Source: Paraburkholderia oxyphila NBRC 105797
GTDB taxonomy: Bacteria > Pseudomonadota > Gammaproteobacteria > Burkholderiales > Burkholderiaceae
Assembly: GCF_000685075.1 (NCBI RefSeq)
Contig: NZ_BAYD01000016.1
Span: forward strand, 50,475 to 114,474
Length of the DNA stretch: 64,000 nucleotides
Direction of reading: 5' to 3'
The stretch's first letter is position 1; each line of letters begins with the position of its first letter. Under the pieces are notes generated by a model. The model was not told where the DNA came from and made no database searches. It saw nothing but the letters and a program-made list of their open reading frames with translations. The translations under genes and the position numbers were made by a program. Positions 8,940 through 17,547 of the stretch are shown here, piece by piece.

Positions 8940-10229
8940 TTATTCCTGGGTCCACCCGTTCTTGTACAACCTCCCTGCCAACACACCCAGACGCGACGTG
9001 AGCACATAATTCTCGCCGTCTTCGATCAGAGCAGAGCGCACATCGCGGAAGATCTTTTCGATCGGGAATTCGCGAGTGGTCCCGTTCGCGCCGAAGAGTT
9101 GGAACGCCTCGTGCGTAATCTTCATCGCTTCTTCGGTTACACTCACCTTGCCCATCGCGGTCACATAGGGGTGGCCCTGCGGCGACATGCGCGAGTACGT
9201 CAGAGTCCGACGCGCGATGCCGCGCGCCATCTCCAGACGGCGCAGCATCTCACCCAGCCGTAGATGCGTCATCTGGTGATCGATCAGCAGTGCACCGCCC
9301 TGCTTGCGTTCGTGACAATAGGCAAGCGCGAGTTCGAAAGCCGAACGCGCAGCACCGACAAACGCCTGAGCCATGTGCGTCCCCGCGTACGACCACGCCG
9401 AAGTCAGGTTACCCAGGTATTCGTCCTTCAGCGCGACCGCAAAGCGCTTCGGCACCTTCACGTTGTCGAAATAGAGTTCGCCCTGCGGCATCGCGCGCTG
9501 ACCGATCTTGTCCAGCGGCTTGCCGCGTGAGATCCCCGGCAGATCCAGCGGAATGATCATTGCGATGCCGTTGGTAAACGCGCCCCGCTCCCCTGTACCG
9601 TAGAAGCCGTCGCCGTAATCTGCAGCCATGTACGCGAGACCGACCTGTGCCACCGGCCCGTTCGATACCCACGACGAATACTGCCCGTTTATCACGATTT
9701 CGTCGGCGCCAACCTTCGCGGTGATGTTGCCCGTCGGCTGCTTTCCGTTAGCGCTGAGCTCTTCGCGGTTCAGGATCGCAGCATCCGAACCGCGGTCGGG
9801 CTGCGTGTTCATCCAGCAGCCAACTTTTCCCGTACACATATCGATCAGTTCCTGACTGCCGACCGACTGCGCGACCATCAGCGGCATCATCGACGCGCCG
9901 ATCGAAATGGCGAAACCGGCATCGCCCCAACCCAGCTCCTCGCCGATGATCGACTCGATCCGGCTCGCGGTTTCCGGAGGAAACTGGGCGATCAGCTGCG
10001 GATCGAGTCCCAGCTTCGCGCTCTCGGCCAGGGCCGTCCAATATGGTGACCCGGCGGCAACGACTTCCTCCGGTTTCATGCGATCGAGCTCTCGGCCGAT
10101 CGGCCGCAACACGTCGCGCGCGAAGCGGTGAACGGTGCTCTGGATCGCACTTTCCTCTTCGGTCAACGGCGTCTCGAAACCACTCAATCCGACCAACGGC
10201 AACTCGACAGACTTGCGCAGACGAATCAT
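8940..10229 (-). CDS. Acyl-CoA dehydrogenase family flavoprotein
   Basis: A 429-residue protein starting at the ATG at 10229, with GGAGGAG seven bases upstream. Residues 30-150 form the N-terminal helical domain. The middle has CWMNTQPDRGSDAA, a variant of the usual T-E-P-x-x-G-S-D substrate loop. The C-terminal helical domain includes RSAFELALAYCHERKQGG, LIDHQMTHLRLGEM, and AFQLFGANGTTREFPIEKIFRDVRSALI, a typical family end. It probably introduces the alpha-beta double bond in an acyl-CoA, with electrons going to the ETF encoded downstream. The changed loop suggests a non-standard substrate. It lies divergently from regulatory block A. Confidence 0.85.
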   Translation of the reverse strand: MIRLRKSVELPLVGLSGFETPLTEEESAIQSTVHRFARDVLRPIGRELDRMKPEEVVAAGSPYWTALAESAKLGLDPQLIAQFPPETASRIESIIGEELGWGDAGFAISIGASMMPLMVAQSVGSQELIDMCTGKVGCWMNTQPDRGSDAAILNREELSANGKQPTGNITAKVGADEIVINGQYSSWVSNGPVAQVGLAYMAADYGDGFYGTGERGAFTNGIAMIIPLDLPGISRGKPLDKIGQRAMPQGELYFDNVKVPKRFAVALKDEYLGNLTSAWSYAGTHMAQAFVGAARSAFELALAYCHERKQGGALLIDHQMTHLRLGEMLRRLEMARGIARRTLTYSRMSPQGHPYVTAMGKVSVTEEAMKITHEAFQLFGANGTTREFPIEKIFRDVRSALIEDGENYVLTSRLGVLAGRLYKNGWTQE

Positions 10230-10459
10230 TTCGATGCTCCTCCTCTCATGGACGCATACAGACCGGATTGCTGAGTGTCCGGCCGTTTCAGTTAAAGGCT
10301 TTGACAAGACGAGTCGAAGGGGCCGCCAACCCGCATCTCGCTCCATTTACCTCTTCGACGTTTCACTGACGAGGAGGCTCCGGTCGAACTTGCATCGCCA
10401 CTCATCTCCGGTCCTTTGATCCTGCCCAGAGCCGACGTTCAGCCCAACCCCCGGCGGCG

Positions 10460-10545
10460 TTTATGCGACCTACAATATACGTATGCATGACCTAATCATA
10501 GCGTCGCATTGACCTACAATCAAGGAGCATGAGGACAGGGAAAAC
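10460..10545. promoter_or_regulatory. Triple 22-bp-spaced GACCTA operator block, copy A
   Basis: GACCTA-type boxes start at 10467, 10489 and 10511, exactly 22 bp apart, and are followed by CAAGGAGCATGAGGACAGGG and AAAACACCGA. The same arrangement occurs at 25948/25970/25992 and 34582/34604/34626. Here it lies between the minus-strand acyl-CoA dehydrogenase and a decayed plus-strand tetR. Spacing of two helical turns plus conservation in three places points to a multi-site operator on one DNA face. The binding protein is not known. Confidence 0.6.
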
Positions 10546-10587
10546 ACCGATCGCGCCAATATTTGATGCAATGAGAGGCAGATTACG

Positions 10588-10835
10588 GACCTCTACAGAA
10601 GGCGACAGAGCAAGGAATCCCTGACGATCCTGTGATGACAAAGCCGGAGGCCGGGCCGGTTGCGCGACGAAACCGCGAATCGCACCTTGCGCAAATTCTC
10701 CTTGCCGCCCGGCATCCGCTTCAGGAGGATGGCATGCTGGATTCGCGATACACCGTGTAGCGGCATCGCGCGGGAATCACATCAGGAAACCTTCCCGGCT
10801 TTCGAGCGAAAGAGGAATTAGATCTGCGCGTTGCG
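10588..10835 (+). pseudogene. Decayed tetR remnant A (homologous to the start of the tandem TetR gene)
   Basis: This stretch aligns base for base with 26240-26500, the start of the intact tandem tetR. Shared runs include CTTGCCGCCC, TTCAGGAGGATGG, CTGGATTCGCGA and CGAAAGAGGAATTAGATC against CGAAAGAGGAATTGTTAC. Frameshifts, a lost start codon and a TAG (the CACCGTGTAG stretch) destroy the frame. The homology stops just after the helix-turn-helix domain, where unrelated sequence and a different minus-strand TetR gene begin. About 170 bp that separate block and gene in copies B and C are missing here. Confidence 0.7.
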
Positions 10836-10881
10836 CGACGCAATGCGTGGCTCTGCAGGCATCGGTAGCAGTTCTGCGGCG

Positions 10882-11577
10882 CTATTCTTCCCTGACGCCG
10901 AACGCTCCCCCCTGCACGATGCAATTGACGGTCGAGATGTATCGCTCGTCGAACTCCCGCGTGTGAGCGTGCTTGCTGTGTCCCGCGCCGGGATGCATCG
11001 CCAATCCGTCAGCCATCGCAATGAGCAGCGCGGCGACATGCATGCTGTCCGCCGTACCGAATTTCGGGTTGACGGCACGGATCAGCTTTGCGAATTCATG
11101 CGTCAACGTGCAATACCACTCGTCAATCAGTTCGGCACACTCAGGGTCGGTCGACGCAAACGAAAAGAAGTGCCGCAGCAATGCCGTATATTCGATATCT
11201 TTCGCATCACGGAGCGACCGCTTCACGATCGCATCGAGCACTTCTTGCGGCGGCACGCCGCAGTCGAGCTTGCGCTTCACTTCGTCCAGATACGCGTCAA
11301 TTTCGGGTTCCATCACCGCCCTCAATACTGCAAGTTTGGTCGGAAAGTAGTACTGGAGATTGCTGACGCTGATTCCGGCTCGAAGCGCGACCGCGCGCAA
11401 CGAGAATTCCAGCGGGCCGCTTTCAAGCAGGACCTTTCTGGCAACCCGAACGATCACGTTGCGAGTACGTAAGCCTTGGGCTCTCAATCCGTCATGAGCC
11501 GCCCCAGCGGCGGCTTCGCTCGATATGTGCCGTTTCCTGATGCCGCGCCGCCCGGCCAACACTTTCGTTGCTTCCAT
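10882..11577 (-). CDS. TetR/AcrR-family transcriptional regulator
   Basis: A 231-residue regulator. Residues about 40-85 form the TetR DNA-binding domain (VIVRVARKVLLESGPLEFSLRAVALRAGISVSNLQYYFPTKLAVLRAVM), preceded by a basic 38-residue extension rich in R and A. The C-terminal part has EFAKLIRAVNPKFGTADSMHVAALLIAMADGLAMHPG, typical of regulators whose ligand domain ends in a helix with a MxDGL motif. It lies upstream of the flavoprotein/thiolase/acyl-CoA synthetase run on the same strand, separated by 100 bp from a gene that reads toward it, so it may control either the catabolic runs or itself. The last 40 residues reach into sequence bordering the decayed tetR remnant. Confidence 0.85.
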   Translation of the reverse strand: MEATKVLAGRRGIRKRHISSEAAAGAAHDGLRAQGLRTRNVIVRVARKVLLESGPLEFSLRAVALRAGISVSNLQYYFPTKLAVLRAVMEPEIDAYLDEVKRKLDCGVPPQEVLDAIVKRSLRDAKDIEYTALLRHFFSFASTDPECAELIDEWYCTLTHEFAKLIRAVNPKFGTADSMHVAALLIAMADGLAMHPGAGHSKHAHTREFDERYISTVNCIVQGGAFGVREE

Positions 11578-11680
11578 CGTGATTTAGGTGCCCCGGAACT
11601 CGCCGAAACGAAATGATTAAATGAGCGATTCGCCAAACGATAGCGCGCCGGATCGTCAATGACAGCGGGAGGATCGCCCG

Positions 11681-13180
11681 TTATCCCTTTCTGTAGTGGG
11701 CCTCACGCACCTTGCTGTTCAAGCGATCGTCCAGCATGTTTGTCACGCACAGCGCGCCATTGACAACACACCAACGCAAGGGTTCGGGCAGCGTCGATGG
11801 CGTGTCGTGACGAAGCGCCGCAAGCAGTTCATCTTCGGTACCGCGAATCCGTTTGGCGATCATGTTCCCCACCAGGGACTGCGTACCAACACCATGCCCG
11901 GTGCATCCTGCCGCGTAGTAGATATTCTGATGAGATCCGGTTGTGCCGACTACCGGCAGCGCATCGCCAGCCAAACTGATATAGCCGCTCCAGCATGCAC
12001 GAAGGGCGATATTTCTCAAGGCTGGGAAACGGTCGTGCAAGGCCACCCTAAGCTCGCGATACTGGTCGTAGTCAGGCACATTAGGTGTCTTCGATCCGTA
12101 CGGGTAGCTGATCCGCTTCGTCGTCACCAATAGCGTGTTGTGTGCTGTCAGCCTATGGCTTTCCATCGTCCAGTGCGCAGTCACGATGCCTTCACGTCGT
12201 GGCCAACCCAAAGCCGCAAGTTGTGCGGCAGACAGTGGTTCAGTCTCGATCGCCGAAACCCGGATCGGAATCACCTTGCCCCCGAGTACGCCGAGTTCCG
12301 GCGTGTACGCGTTGGTCGCAAGCATCATGATCGGTGCACTCACGCTGCCCCGCGGGGTCCTTGCTTTGATGACAGCGCCTTCGACATAGGACAGCAGCGG
12401 CGTATTCTCGTAGATCTTCACGCCTGCGCGAAGGGCCGCCCGGCGAAGTCCCATCACGTACTTGCCAGGATTGAGCGTACCGCCACGCGGCGTGTAGTTG
12501 CCGAAGAGAAATGCCGGCGGAATTCCGCGGGCGCGCATCGCAGCCTGGTCCAGGAACTGCGACTGGAGACCCAGCTCTGCACCGATTCGCATGCCTTCTC
12601 GTACCTTCTCCTCCTGAGACGCATCGATGCCGGCGCGAATTAGCCCGGACTGGTTGTAGTCGCAGTCGATCCCATGCTCCTTGAGCTTTCTCTCAACGAA
12701 GCTAACCCCCTCCTCGTAGAAGCTGACGATCTTTTTCCCCTTCTCCTGACCGATGTTCTTGAGGAAAAGGTCGTACTCGATCCCCAGGGCGCCGGCAAGA
12801 TAACCTGCGTTGCGCCCGCTTGCCCCAAATCCGGCAAATTCGCGCTCGAGGACGACCACTTTCGCCCCGTGCGCGGCAAGCTCCAGAGCGGCTGACAGCC
12901 CTGCGAAACCGGCACCGACGATCACCACATCCGCCTGAACATCACCCTCGAGCGCGGGCTGTGGGTCATCCGGTTTTTCCACCCATCCGCCAAGCGCCCG
13001 ATACTTCCCCAGATCAGCGGTGACTTTCGCTTCGACCACCGATTCGGCATGCACGCTCCCTGCGGCTGCCATTGCCGGCGCGACGATCGTTGCGATGGCC
13101 GCGCCCTTGACGAAAGTGCGCCTGGTCACGCCGGAATGACCCGCGCCCCCGCCCTGATTTGCATCCAATTCCTTGACCAT
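11681..13180 (-). CDS. Tat-exported DAO-family FAD oxidoreductase
   Basis: A 499-residue protein; the ATG at 13180 with GAGGT upstream is preferred to the TTG at 13195. Residues 16-50 hold a twin-arginine signal (TRRTFVKGAA) ending in HAES. The FAD motif DVVIVGAGFAGLSAALELAAHGAKVVVLE comes next, then GFGASGRNAGYL, the pattern of gamma-glutamylputrescine-oxidase-like and sarcosine-oxidase-like DAO proteins. The C-terminus has WSGYISLAGDALPVVG and YYAAGCTGHGVGTQSLVG. It probably oxidises a secondary or primary amine, or an amino-acid-like substrate, outside the cytoplasm. Its start overlaps the thiolase stop, so the two are translationally coupled. Confidence 0.85.
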   Translation of the reverse strand: MVKELDANQGGGAGHSGVTRRTFVKGAAIATIVAPAMAAAGSVHAESVVEAKVTADLGKYRALGGWVEKPDDPQPALEGDVQADVVIVGAGFAGLSAALELAAHGAKVVVLEREFAGFGASGRNAGYLAGALGIEYDLFLKNIGQEKGKKIVSFYEEGVSFVERKLKEHGIDCDYNQSGLIRAGIDASQEEKVREGMRIGAELGLQSQFLDQAAMRARGIPPAFLFGNYTPRGGTLNPGKYVMGLRRAALRAGVKIYENTPLLSYVEGAVIKARTPRGSVSAPIMMLATNAYTPELGVLGGKVIPIRVSAIETEPLSAAQLAALGWPRREGIVTAHWTMESHRLTAHNTLLVTTKRISYPYGSKTPNVPDYDQYRELRVALHDRFPALRNIALRACWSGYISLAGDALPVVGTTGSHQNIYYAAGCTGHGVGTQSLVGNMIAKRIRGTEDELLAALRHDTPSTLPEPLRWCVVNGALCVTNMLDDRLNSKVREAHYRKG

Positions 13181-13191
13181 ACCTACCTCGA

Positions 13192-14433
13192 TCAATGCTT
13201 GCTCAAAATGTGGATGGCAAGCGCCGCTTCTTCAACGCCCTGCAATCCGCCACCGTTCTCCTGGATCGCGTGACGCGCGCCCGCCACCTGCCGTACGCCC
13301 GTTTCCCCGCGCAGTTGCGTCACCAGTTCGTACAACTGACCGATGCCCGTTGCGCCGAGCGGATGACCCTTGGATTCCAGGCCACCCGACGTATTGATCG
13401 GGATTCGCCCACCGAGCGTGAACTCGCCGCGCTCGGCCGCCGGGCCGCCTTGGCCGAACGGCACGAGTCGGAGGTTTTCTGCCTGGATGATCTCGCCCAT
13501 CGCCGACGCATCGTGCACCTCGGCGACGTCAATATCCTCCGGACCCAGCCCAGCCTGCTCGTAAGCCTGCAGCGCAGCCAGACGACCGATGCCCTTCTCC
13601 GGCTCGTCGATGCGCCGATGCGTGAAGCTGCGGACCACGCTCGCCGCGATCCGGATGCAGCGGCTGCGATCGGCGCCGATGCGCCGCAGGCCTTCCTCGG
13701 TGCAAAGGATCGCGGCGGCCGCACCGTCCGTCACCGGCGCGCACATCGGCAGCGTGATCGGATAGGTGATCGGCGGCGCCGCGAGCACCTCGTCGATCGT
13801 AAAAGGCTTGCGGAACTGCGAATGCGGGTTGTGCACCGAATGCAGATGGTTCTTCGACGATACGGCGGCAATCTGGCGCTGCGTGGTGCCGTAGGTCTTC
13901 ATGTGATATCGGCACATCGCCGCATAGATCGCCATGAACCGGCTATATGGCCTGTCGGATTCCGATCCGGGCGGCGGCTCGACACCTTCGCCCATCTTCG
14001 CCAGCGTTGCGAAGTTTTCGTCGACGCGGGACACGTCCCATCCCGTCTCGAACAGAGCGAGCGACCTCGCCTTGTCCTCGACGTTCATCTTTTCCGCGCC
14101 GAGCGCCAGCGCGACGTCGCTGACGCCCGCCCTGAGGTGCTGCACGGCCAGATGCACCGCGGTGCTGCCGGACGCGCACGCATTCTCGACGTTGAACACC
14201 GGCACGCCTTCGACGCCGATCTTGCTGAATACGACCTGACCGGGGATCGACAGTTGGCCCTGCAGCTGTCCGTTGGTGATGCCGGCGTAGAAAGCCACGC
14301 CGATCTCATCGGCGCTGCAGCCGGCGTCTTTGAGTGCACCGCGCAGCGCCTCGCCTGCGAGATCGTCGATGCTGCGCTCGAAATGCCGCCCGAACACGGT
14401 CATCGCAATGCCGGCAATGTAGATATTGGTCAT
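13192..14433 (-). CDS. SCP-x/lipid-transfer-type thiolase (acetyl-CoA acetyltransferase-like)
   Basis: A 413-residue thiolase-superfamily protein. The nucleophilic cysteine lies in NVENACASGSTAVH (about residue 92). The second motif is VAEVHDASAMGEI, and the C-terminal histidine sits in TSGGLESKGHPLGATG. The missing second cysteine motif and the HDAS box class it with SCP-x thiolases, which cleave branched or ring-bearing 3-ketoacyl-CoA such as steroid side chains. It would release acetyl- or propionyl-CoA at the end of the beta-oxidation cycle. It ends 12 bases beyond the start of the DAO flavoprotein and follows the acyl-CoA synthetase by 25 bp. Confidence 0.88.
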   Translation of the reverse strand: MTNIYIAGIAMTVFGRHFERSIDDLAGEALRGALKDAGCSADEIGVAFYAGITNGQLQGQLSIPGQVVFSKIGVEGVPVFNVENACASGSTAVHLAVQHLRAGVSDVALALGAEKMNVEDKARSLALFETGWDVSRVDENFATLAKMGEGVEPPPGSESDRPYSRFMAIYAAMCRYHMKTYGTTQRQIAAVSSKNHLHSVHNPHSQFRKPFTIDEVLAAPPITYPITLPMCAPVTDGAAAAILCTEEGLRRIGADRSRCIRIAASVVRSFTHRRIDEPEKGIGRLAALQAYEQAGLGPEDIDVAEVHDASAMGEIIQAENLRLVPFGQGGPAAERGEFTLGGRIPINTSGGLESKGHPLGATGIGQLYELVTQLRGETGVRQVAGARHAIQENGGGLQGVEEAALAIHILSKH

Positions 14434-14458
14434 CGTCTGTCGCTCGTGGAATGCAAGA

Positions 14459-16012
14459 TCAGATCTTGCGTTGCTGGCCCTGCCAGTACTGCTCGCGCAG
14501 GTCCTTCTTCAACACCTTGCCGACCGTGCTTCGTGGCAGCGCAACGACGAAGTCCACGCTCTTCGGCGCCTTGATCGAGCCGAGCTTCTCCTTGCACAGC
14601 GCGACCAGTTCGTCGGCACTCACGCTCTGTCCAGCATTGAGCTCCACGACCGCCTTCACGGCCTCGCCCCACTTGTCGTCGGGCACGCCGATCACTGCGC
14701 AGTCCTGCACCGCCGGGTGCGCCCAGATCACTTGCTCGACTTCGCTCGGGTACACGTTGAAGCCGCCGCTGATGATCATGTCCTTCTTGCGATCGGTGAT
14801 GTGCAGGTAGCCTTCGGCATCGAGATGGCCAACGTCGCCGGTATGCAGCCAGCCGTCGACGATCGTCTCGGCGGTCTTTTCCGGCGCCTTGTAGTAGCCC
14901 TTCATCACGAGGTCGCCGCGCACGCAGATTTCACCGGTGTTGCCTTGCGGCAGCACATCACCGCGATCGTTCATGATCTCGACGCGGACCAGCGGATTCG
15001 GACGGCCGACCGACGACAGCCGATCGTCCGACGCAACCTTGCCGTCGAAGAAATGCTCGGCCGGCGTCAAATACGAAATCGACGCCGCAGCTTCGGTTTG
15101 CCCGTAGCCGCCAGCCATCACCGGGCCAAACACCTCGATTGCGCGCTTGAGCTTTTCCACCGACATCGGCGCGGCGCCGTAGAGGAAATACTTGAGCGAC
15201 GAGAAATCCTGCTTCTCAATGCCGGGGATGTCGAGCAGGCGGTAAATGACCGTCGGCGGCAGGAAGAACTCGGTGACCCGGTGCTTTGCGATCGCGTCGA
15301 GCAGCAGCGCGGGATCGGGCTTCGTGAGCACAACCACCGTGCCGCCGCGTGCGGTGCACGGCAGCGACAGCATCCCCGCGGTATGGGTCACCGGCGCGGC
15401 CGCAAGGTTCACGGGGCGCTCCGTCCCATAGGGGAACGCCGTCATGAATTGCGCGAAATAGGTTTGAAACACCCGGTGTGTATTCATCACGCCCTTCGGC
15501 AAACCGGTCGTGCCGCCCGTTGCCGACAGCGTCACGACGTCGTCCATCTCGTAATCGACGTGCGGCATGGTCGACGGCTGGTTCGCGCTCCAGGTGGCCA
15601 GCGACGGCGCCCACGGCAGGTCTGCGTCGATGCACACCCACAGCTTCACTTTCGGCAAGCTGACGCGCAGCGCTTCGATCGCCGGTGCGAACGACTGCTG
15701 GAAGAACAGCACTGCGCAGTCGAACGCGTCGAGCACGTACTGGTTCTCTGCGGGCGTGCTGCGCCCGTTGACGGGAATGTACGCCAGCCCGGCACGCCAA
15801 AGCCCCAGCGTGCACCCCCATGCGGTGATGTCGTTATCCGACCAGACCGCCGCTTTAGTTTCCTTCGTGAATCCTGCGGCGATCAGCCCGTTGGCAACGC
15901 GGCAGGACAACTCCCCGATTTCCTGAAAGGAATAGTTGTGGTCGCCCTGGATATAGGCAATGCCGCGAGGGTTGATGCGCCACCCCCGGTCGAAGAAATC
16001 AATAATGGCCAT
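14459..16012 (-). CDS. AMP-dependent acyl-CoA synthetase/ligase
   Basis: A 517-residue member of the ANL adenylating family, of normal length. Visible motifs are the P-loop TLSATGGTTGLPKGVMNTH (about residue 170), GGYGQTEAAA (A5), the GWLHTGDVGHLDAEGYLHITDRKKDMIISGG hinge (A7-A8), and the C-terminal catalytic lysine in RSTVGKVLKKDLR. It activates a carboxylic acid to an acyl-CoA through an acyl-adenylate. It lies between the enoyl reductase-like gene and the thiolase on the same strand, so it probably supplies the CoA ester for this side-chain degradation set. The chain-length specificity cannot be read from the sequence. Confidence 0.92.
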   Translation of the reverse strand: MAIIDFFDRGWRINPRGIAYIQGDHNYSFQEIGELSCRVANGLIAAGFTKETKAAVWSDNDITAWGCTLGLWRAGLAYIPVNGRSTPAENQYVLDAFDCAVLFFQQSFAPAIEALRVSLPKVKLWVCIDADLPWAPSLATWSANQPSTMPHVDYEMDDVVTLSATGGTTGLPKGVMNTHRVFQTYFAQFMTAFPYGTERPVNLAAAPVTHTAGMLSLPCTARGGTVVVLTKPDPALLLDAIAKHRVTEFFLPPTVIYRLLDIPGIEKQDFSSLKYFLYGAAPMSVEKLKRAIEVFGPVMAGGYGQTEAAASISYLTPAEHFFDGKVASDDRLSSVGRPNPLVRVEIMNDRGDVLPQGNTGEICVRGDLVMKGYYKAPEKTAETIVDGWLHTGDVGHLDAEGYLHITDRKKDMIISGGFNVYPSEVEQVIWAHPAVQDCAVIGVPDDKWGEAVKAVVELNAGQSVSADELVALCKEKLGSIKAPKSVDFVVALPRSTVGKVLKKDLREQYWQGQQRKI

Positions 16013-16051
16013 AGTGCGTATTTCCCTGAACCTGTATCGGACTGGTGGCGA

Positions 16052-17182
16052 TTACAGCTGAGACACCGACGCGCGCGCGAGCCCGCGCTGCTCGAGGAAC
16101 CCGAGCAGGTAGCGATGCCCGAACGCCTTCGAGCCGGATGCGAAGCCAACCTTGGCGGTCTCCCCGTCGATGAGCTTCATCGCGGCGGCAGTTTGAAGCG
16201 CCCCCGTCGAGATGTACGGCGTGACCCCGTGCACGGTGGCCCGCACCGCTGCGAGCTGGCCGCGTCCGACTGCCACGTCCACAGTGCGCTGCAGCGTCGT
16301 CCGTTCCCGCGGCGGCATCGACGGCGTCGTCGAGTCGACCAACTGCTTCAGAACCGCGTCCTGCTGCTCACGCGGCAGGTTCTTGTACTCGGTTTCCCAT
16401 TTCTGTCCGAGCGTATGGACCATACGCATCGCGTTGTTGTCGTAGAAACCCACGAACGACACGCAGCTGCGTACGCGCGGATCGTGTTCGAAGTAGACAG
16501 GCAGTGACGTACCGCCCCACGGCAGGCAGAACACCGCCTGCAGGAAATCGGGCGTAGTAGCGGTGAACGACGCATCCGCGGCGTGGAGTTCCAGCTTCTT
16601 GTCCCACAGGTAGCACGCTTCCTGGCGATAGCCTTCAAAGATCGTCGCCGTCGAGCCCACAGTCACACCTGCGGCGCCACGCGGGCCGCGCGTCAAGGTC
16701 GCCGTTTCAAGAACATCGATGCCAGGAGTCTCGAGCGCCACTTCAGCAGCGATTTCGGCGAACGAATACATGTACGCGTTCGACGGAGACACCAGCAGAC
16801 CGGCCTGACGATACAGCTCGCCGAACTGCTCGCGAACCTGGCGAATAAAGTGCTGTTCGCCGGCAGTGTCGATGTAGTGACACCCAGCCTTGAGCGCCGC
16901 TTCGACGGCAGCGAGCCCGAAATTGAAGAACGGCCCGACCGTGTTGCACACCACCTTCGCGCCACGGAACGCGTTCGCGAGCGCGTCGACGTTGTGTTCC
17001 GCTTCGATGATTTCGTAGTTCGCCGATTCGAGCCGCACGACACGCTGCGCCATCATTTCCTTCGTTCGCTTCGCATTGCGCGCGACGGCGGTGAACGGGA
17101 TGTTCTGGTCGATCAGCCAGTCCATGATCAACATGCCGGTATAGCCGCTTGCGCCATAGACGACGACGGGGTGCTTTGCCAT
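16052..17182 (-). CDS. Saccharopine dehydrogenase-like NAD(P)-binding protein (trans-acting enoyl reductase type)
   Basis: A 376-residue protein starting at the ATG at 17182 with AGGAGAG upstream. The N-terminus VVVYGASGYTGMLIMDWLIDQNIPFTAVARN is a Rossmann fold typical of the saccharopine dehydrogenase/trans-acting enoyl reductase family. VVCNTVGPFFNFGLAAVEAALKAGCHYIDTAGEQ follows, a hallmark of that group. The C-terminal half is specific, with CYLWDKKLELHAADA and WETEYKNLPREQQ. Relatives reduce double bonds in polyketide or lipid pathways, and many are uncharacterised. It is the promoter-proximal gene of the five-gene run that ends at the DAO flavoprotein. Confidence 0.75.
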   Translation of the reverse strand: MAKHPVVVYGASGYTGMLIMDWLIDQNIPFTAVARNAKRTKEMMAQRVVRLESANYEIIEAEHNVDALANAFRGAKVVCNTVGPFFNFGLAAVEAALKAGCHYIDTAGEQHFIRQVREQFGELYRQAGLLVSPSNAYMYSFAEIAAEVALETPGIDVLETATLTRGPRGAAGVTVGSTATIFEGYRQEACYLWDKKLELHAADASFTATTPDFLQAVFCLPWGGTSLPVYFEHDPRVRSCVSFVGFYDNNAMRMVHTLGQKWETEYKNLPREQQDAVLKQLVDSTTPSMPPRERTTLQRTVDVAVGRGQLAAVRATVHGVTPYISTGALQTAAAMKLIDGETAKVGFASGSKAFGHRYLLGFLEQRGLARASVSQL

Positions 17183-17547
17183 GAATCTCTCCTGATACTA
17201 AGTTAGTTTAGGTGTGAATCAACCAATCGTGATTGGGTACAGAATGCCCACTTCGCACGCCAAACGGCCGAAGCCTGCCTGACGTGTCCCATGAACGTGA
17301 AGAAACTGACATCTTAGTAGTACATATCGATTACCGTAGATCGTTTTGAAAATCCAAACTGTGTAAAAGCTGCATGTTCGGCGCCACGCAGATAACTCGC
17401 TACGCCGGGTCGTAAGGAAAATCTTCGGGTCCGGTCGGTGGTTGCCACGCAACATAACCGACCGACAATTTGCTTTGCTGCTTGCCGGCCTCTCTCTCTG
17501 TTCTAGTTAGCAATCTTTACTAATAAAAGATGGAACAACGTACGCTG
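17183..17547. promoter_or_regulatory. Intergenic region upstream of the acyl-CoA synthetase operon
   Basis: No gene is supported here; a 78-codon minus-strand frame is open but has no motif. The region is less GC-rich than its surroundings and holds TTAGTTTAGG near 17210 and AGCAATCTTTACTAATAAAAG at its other end. It must carry the promoter for the minus-strand run starting at 17182. I see no clear inverted repeat. Confidence 0.35.

Noticed and set aside
14426..16507. A 693-codon open frame on the plus strand
   Set aside because: It is the shadow of the acyl-CoA synthetase and enoyl reductase genes on the minus strand. It is arginine/histidine-rich with no domain, as expected for the antisense frame of GC-rich coding DNA.
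17219..17455. A 78-codon minus-strand frame
   Set aside because: No ribosome site, no motif and skewed composition; it lies in a promoter region.
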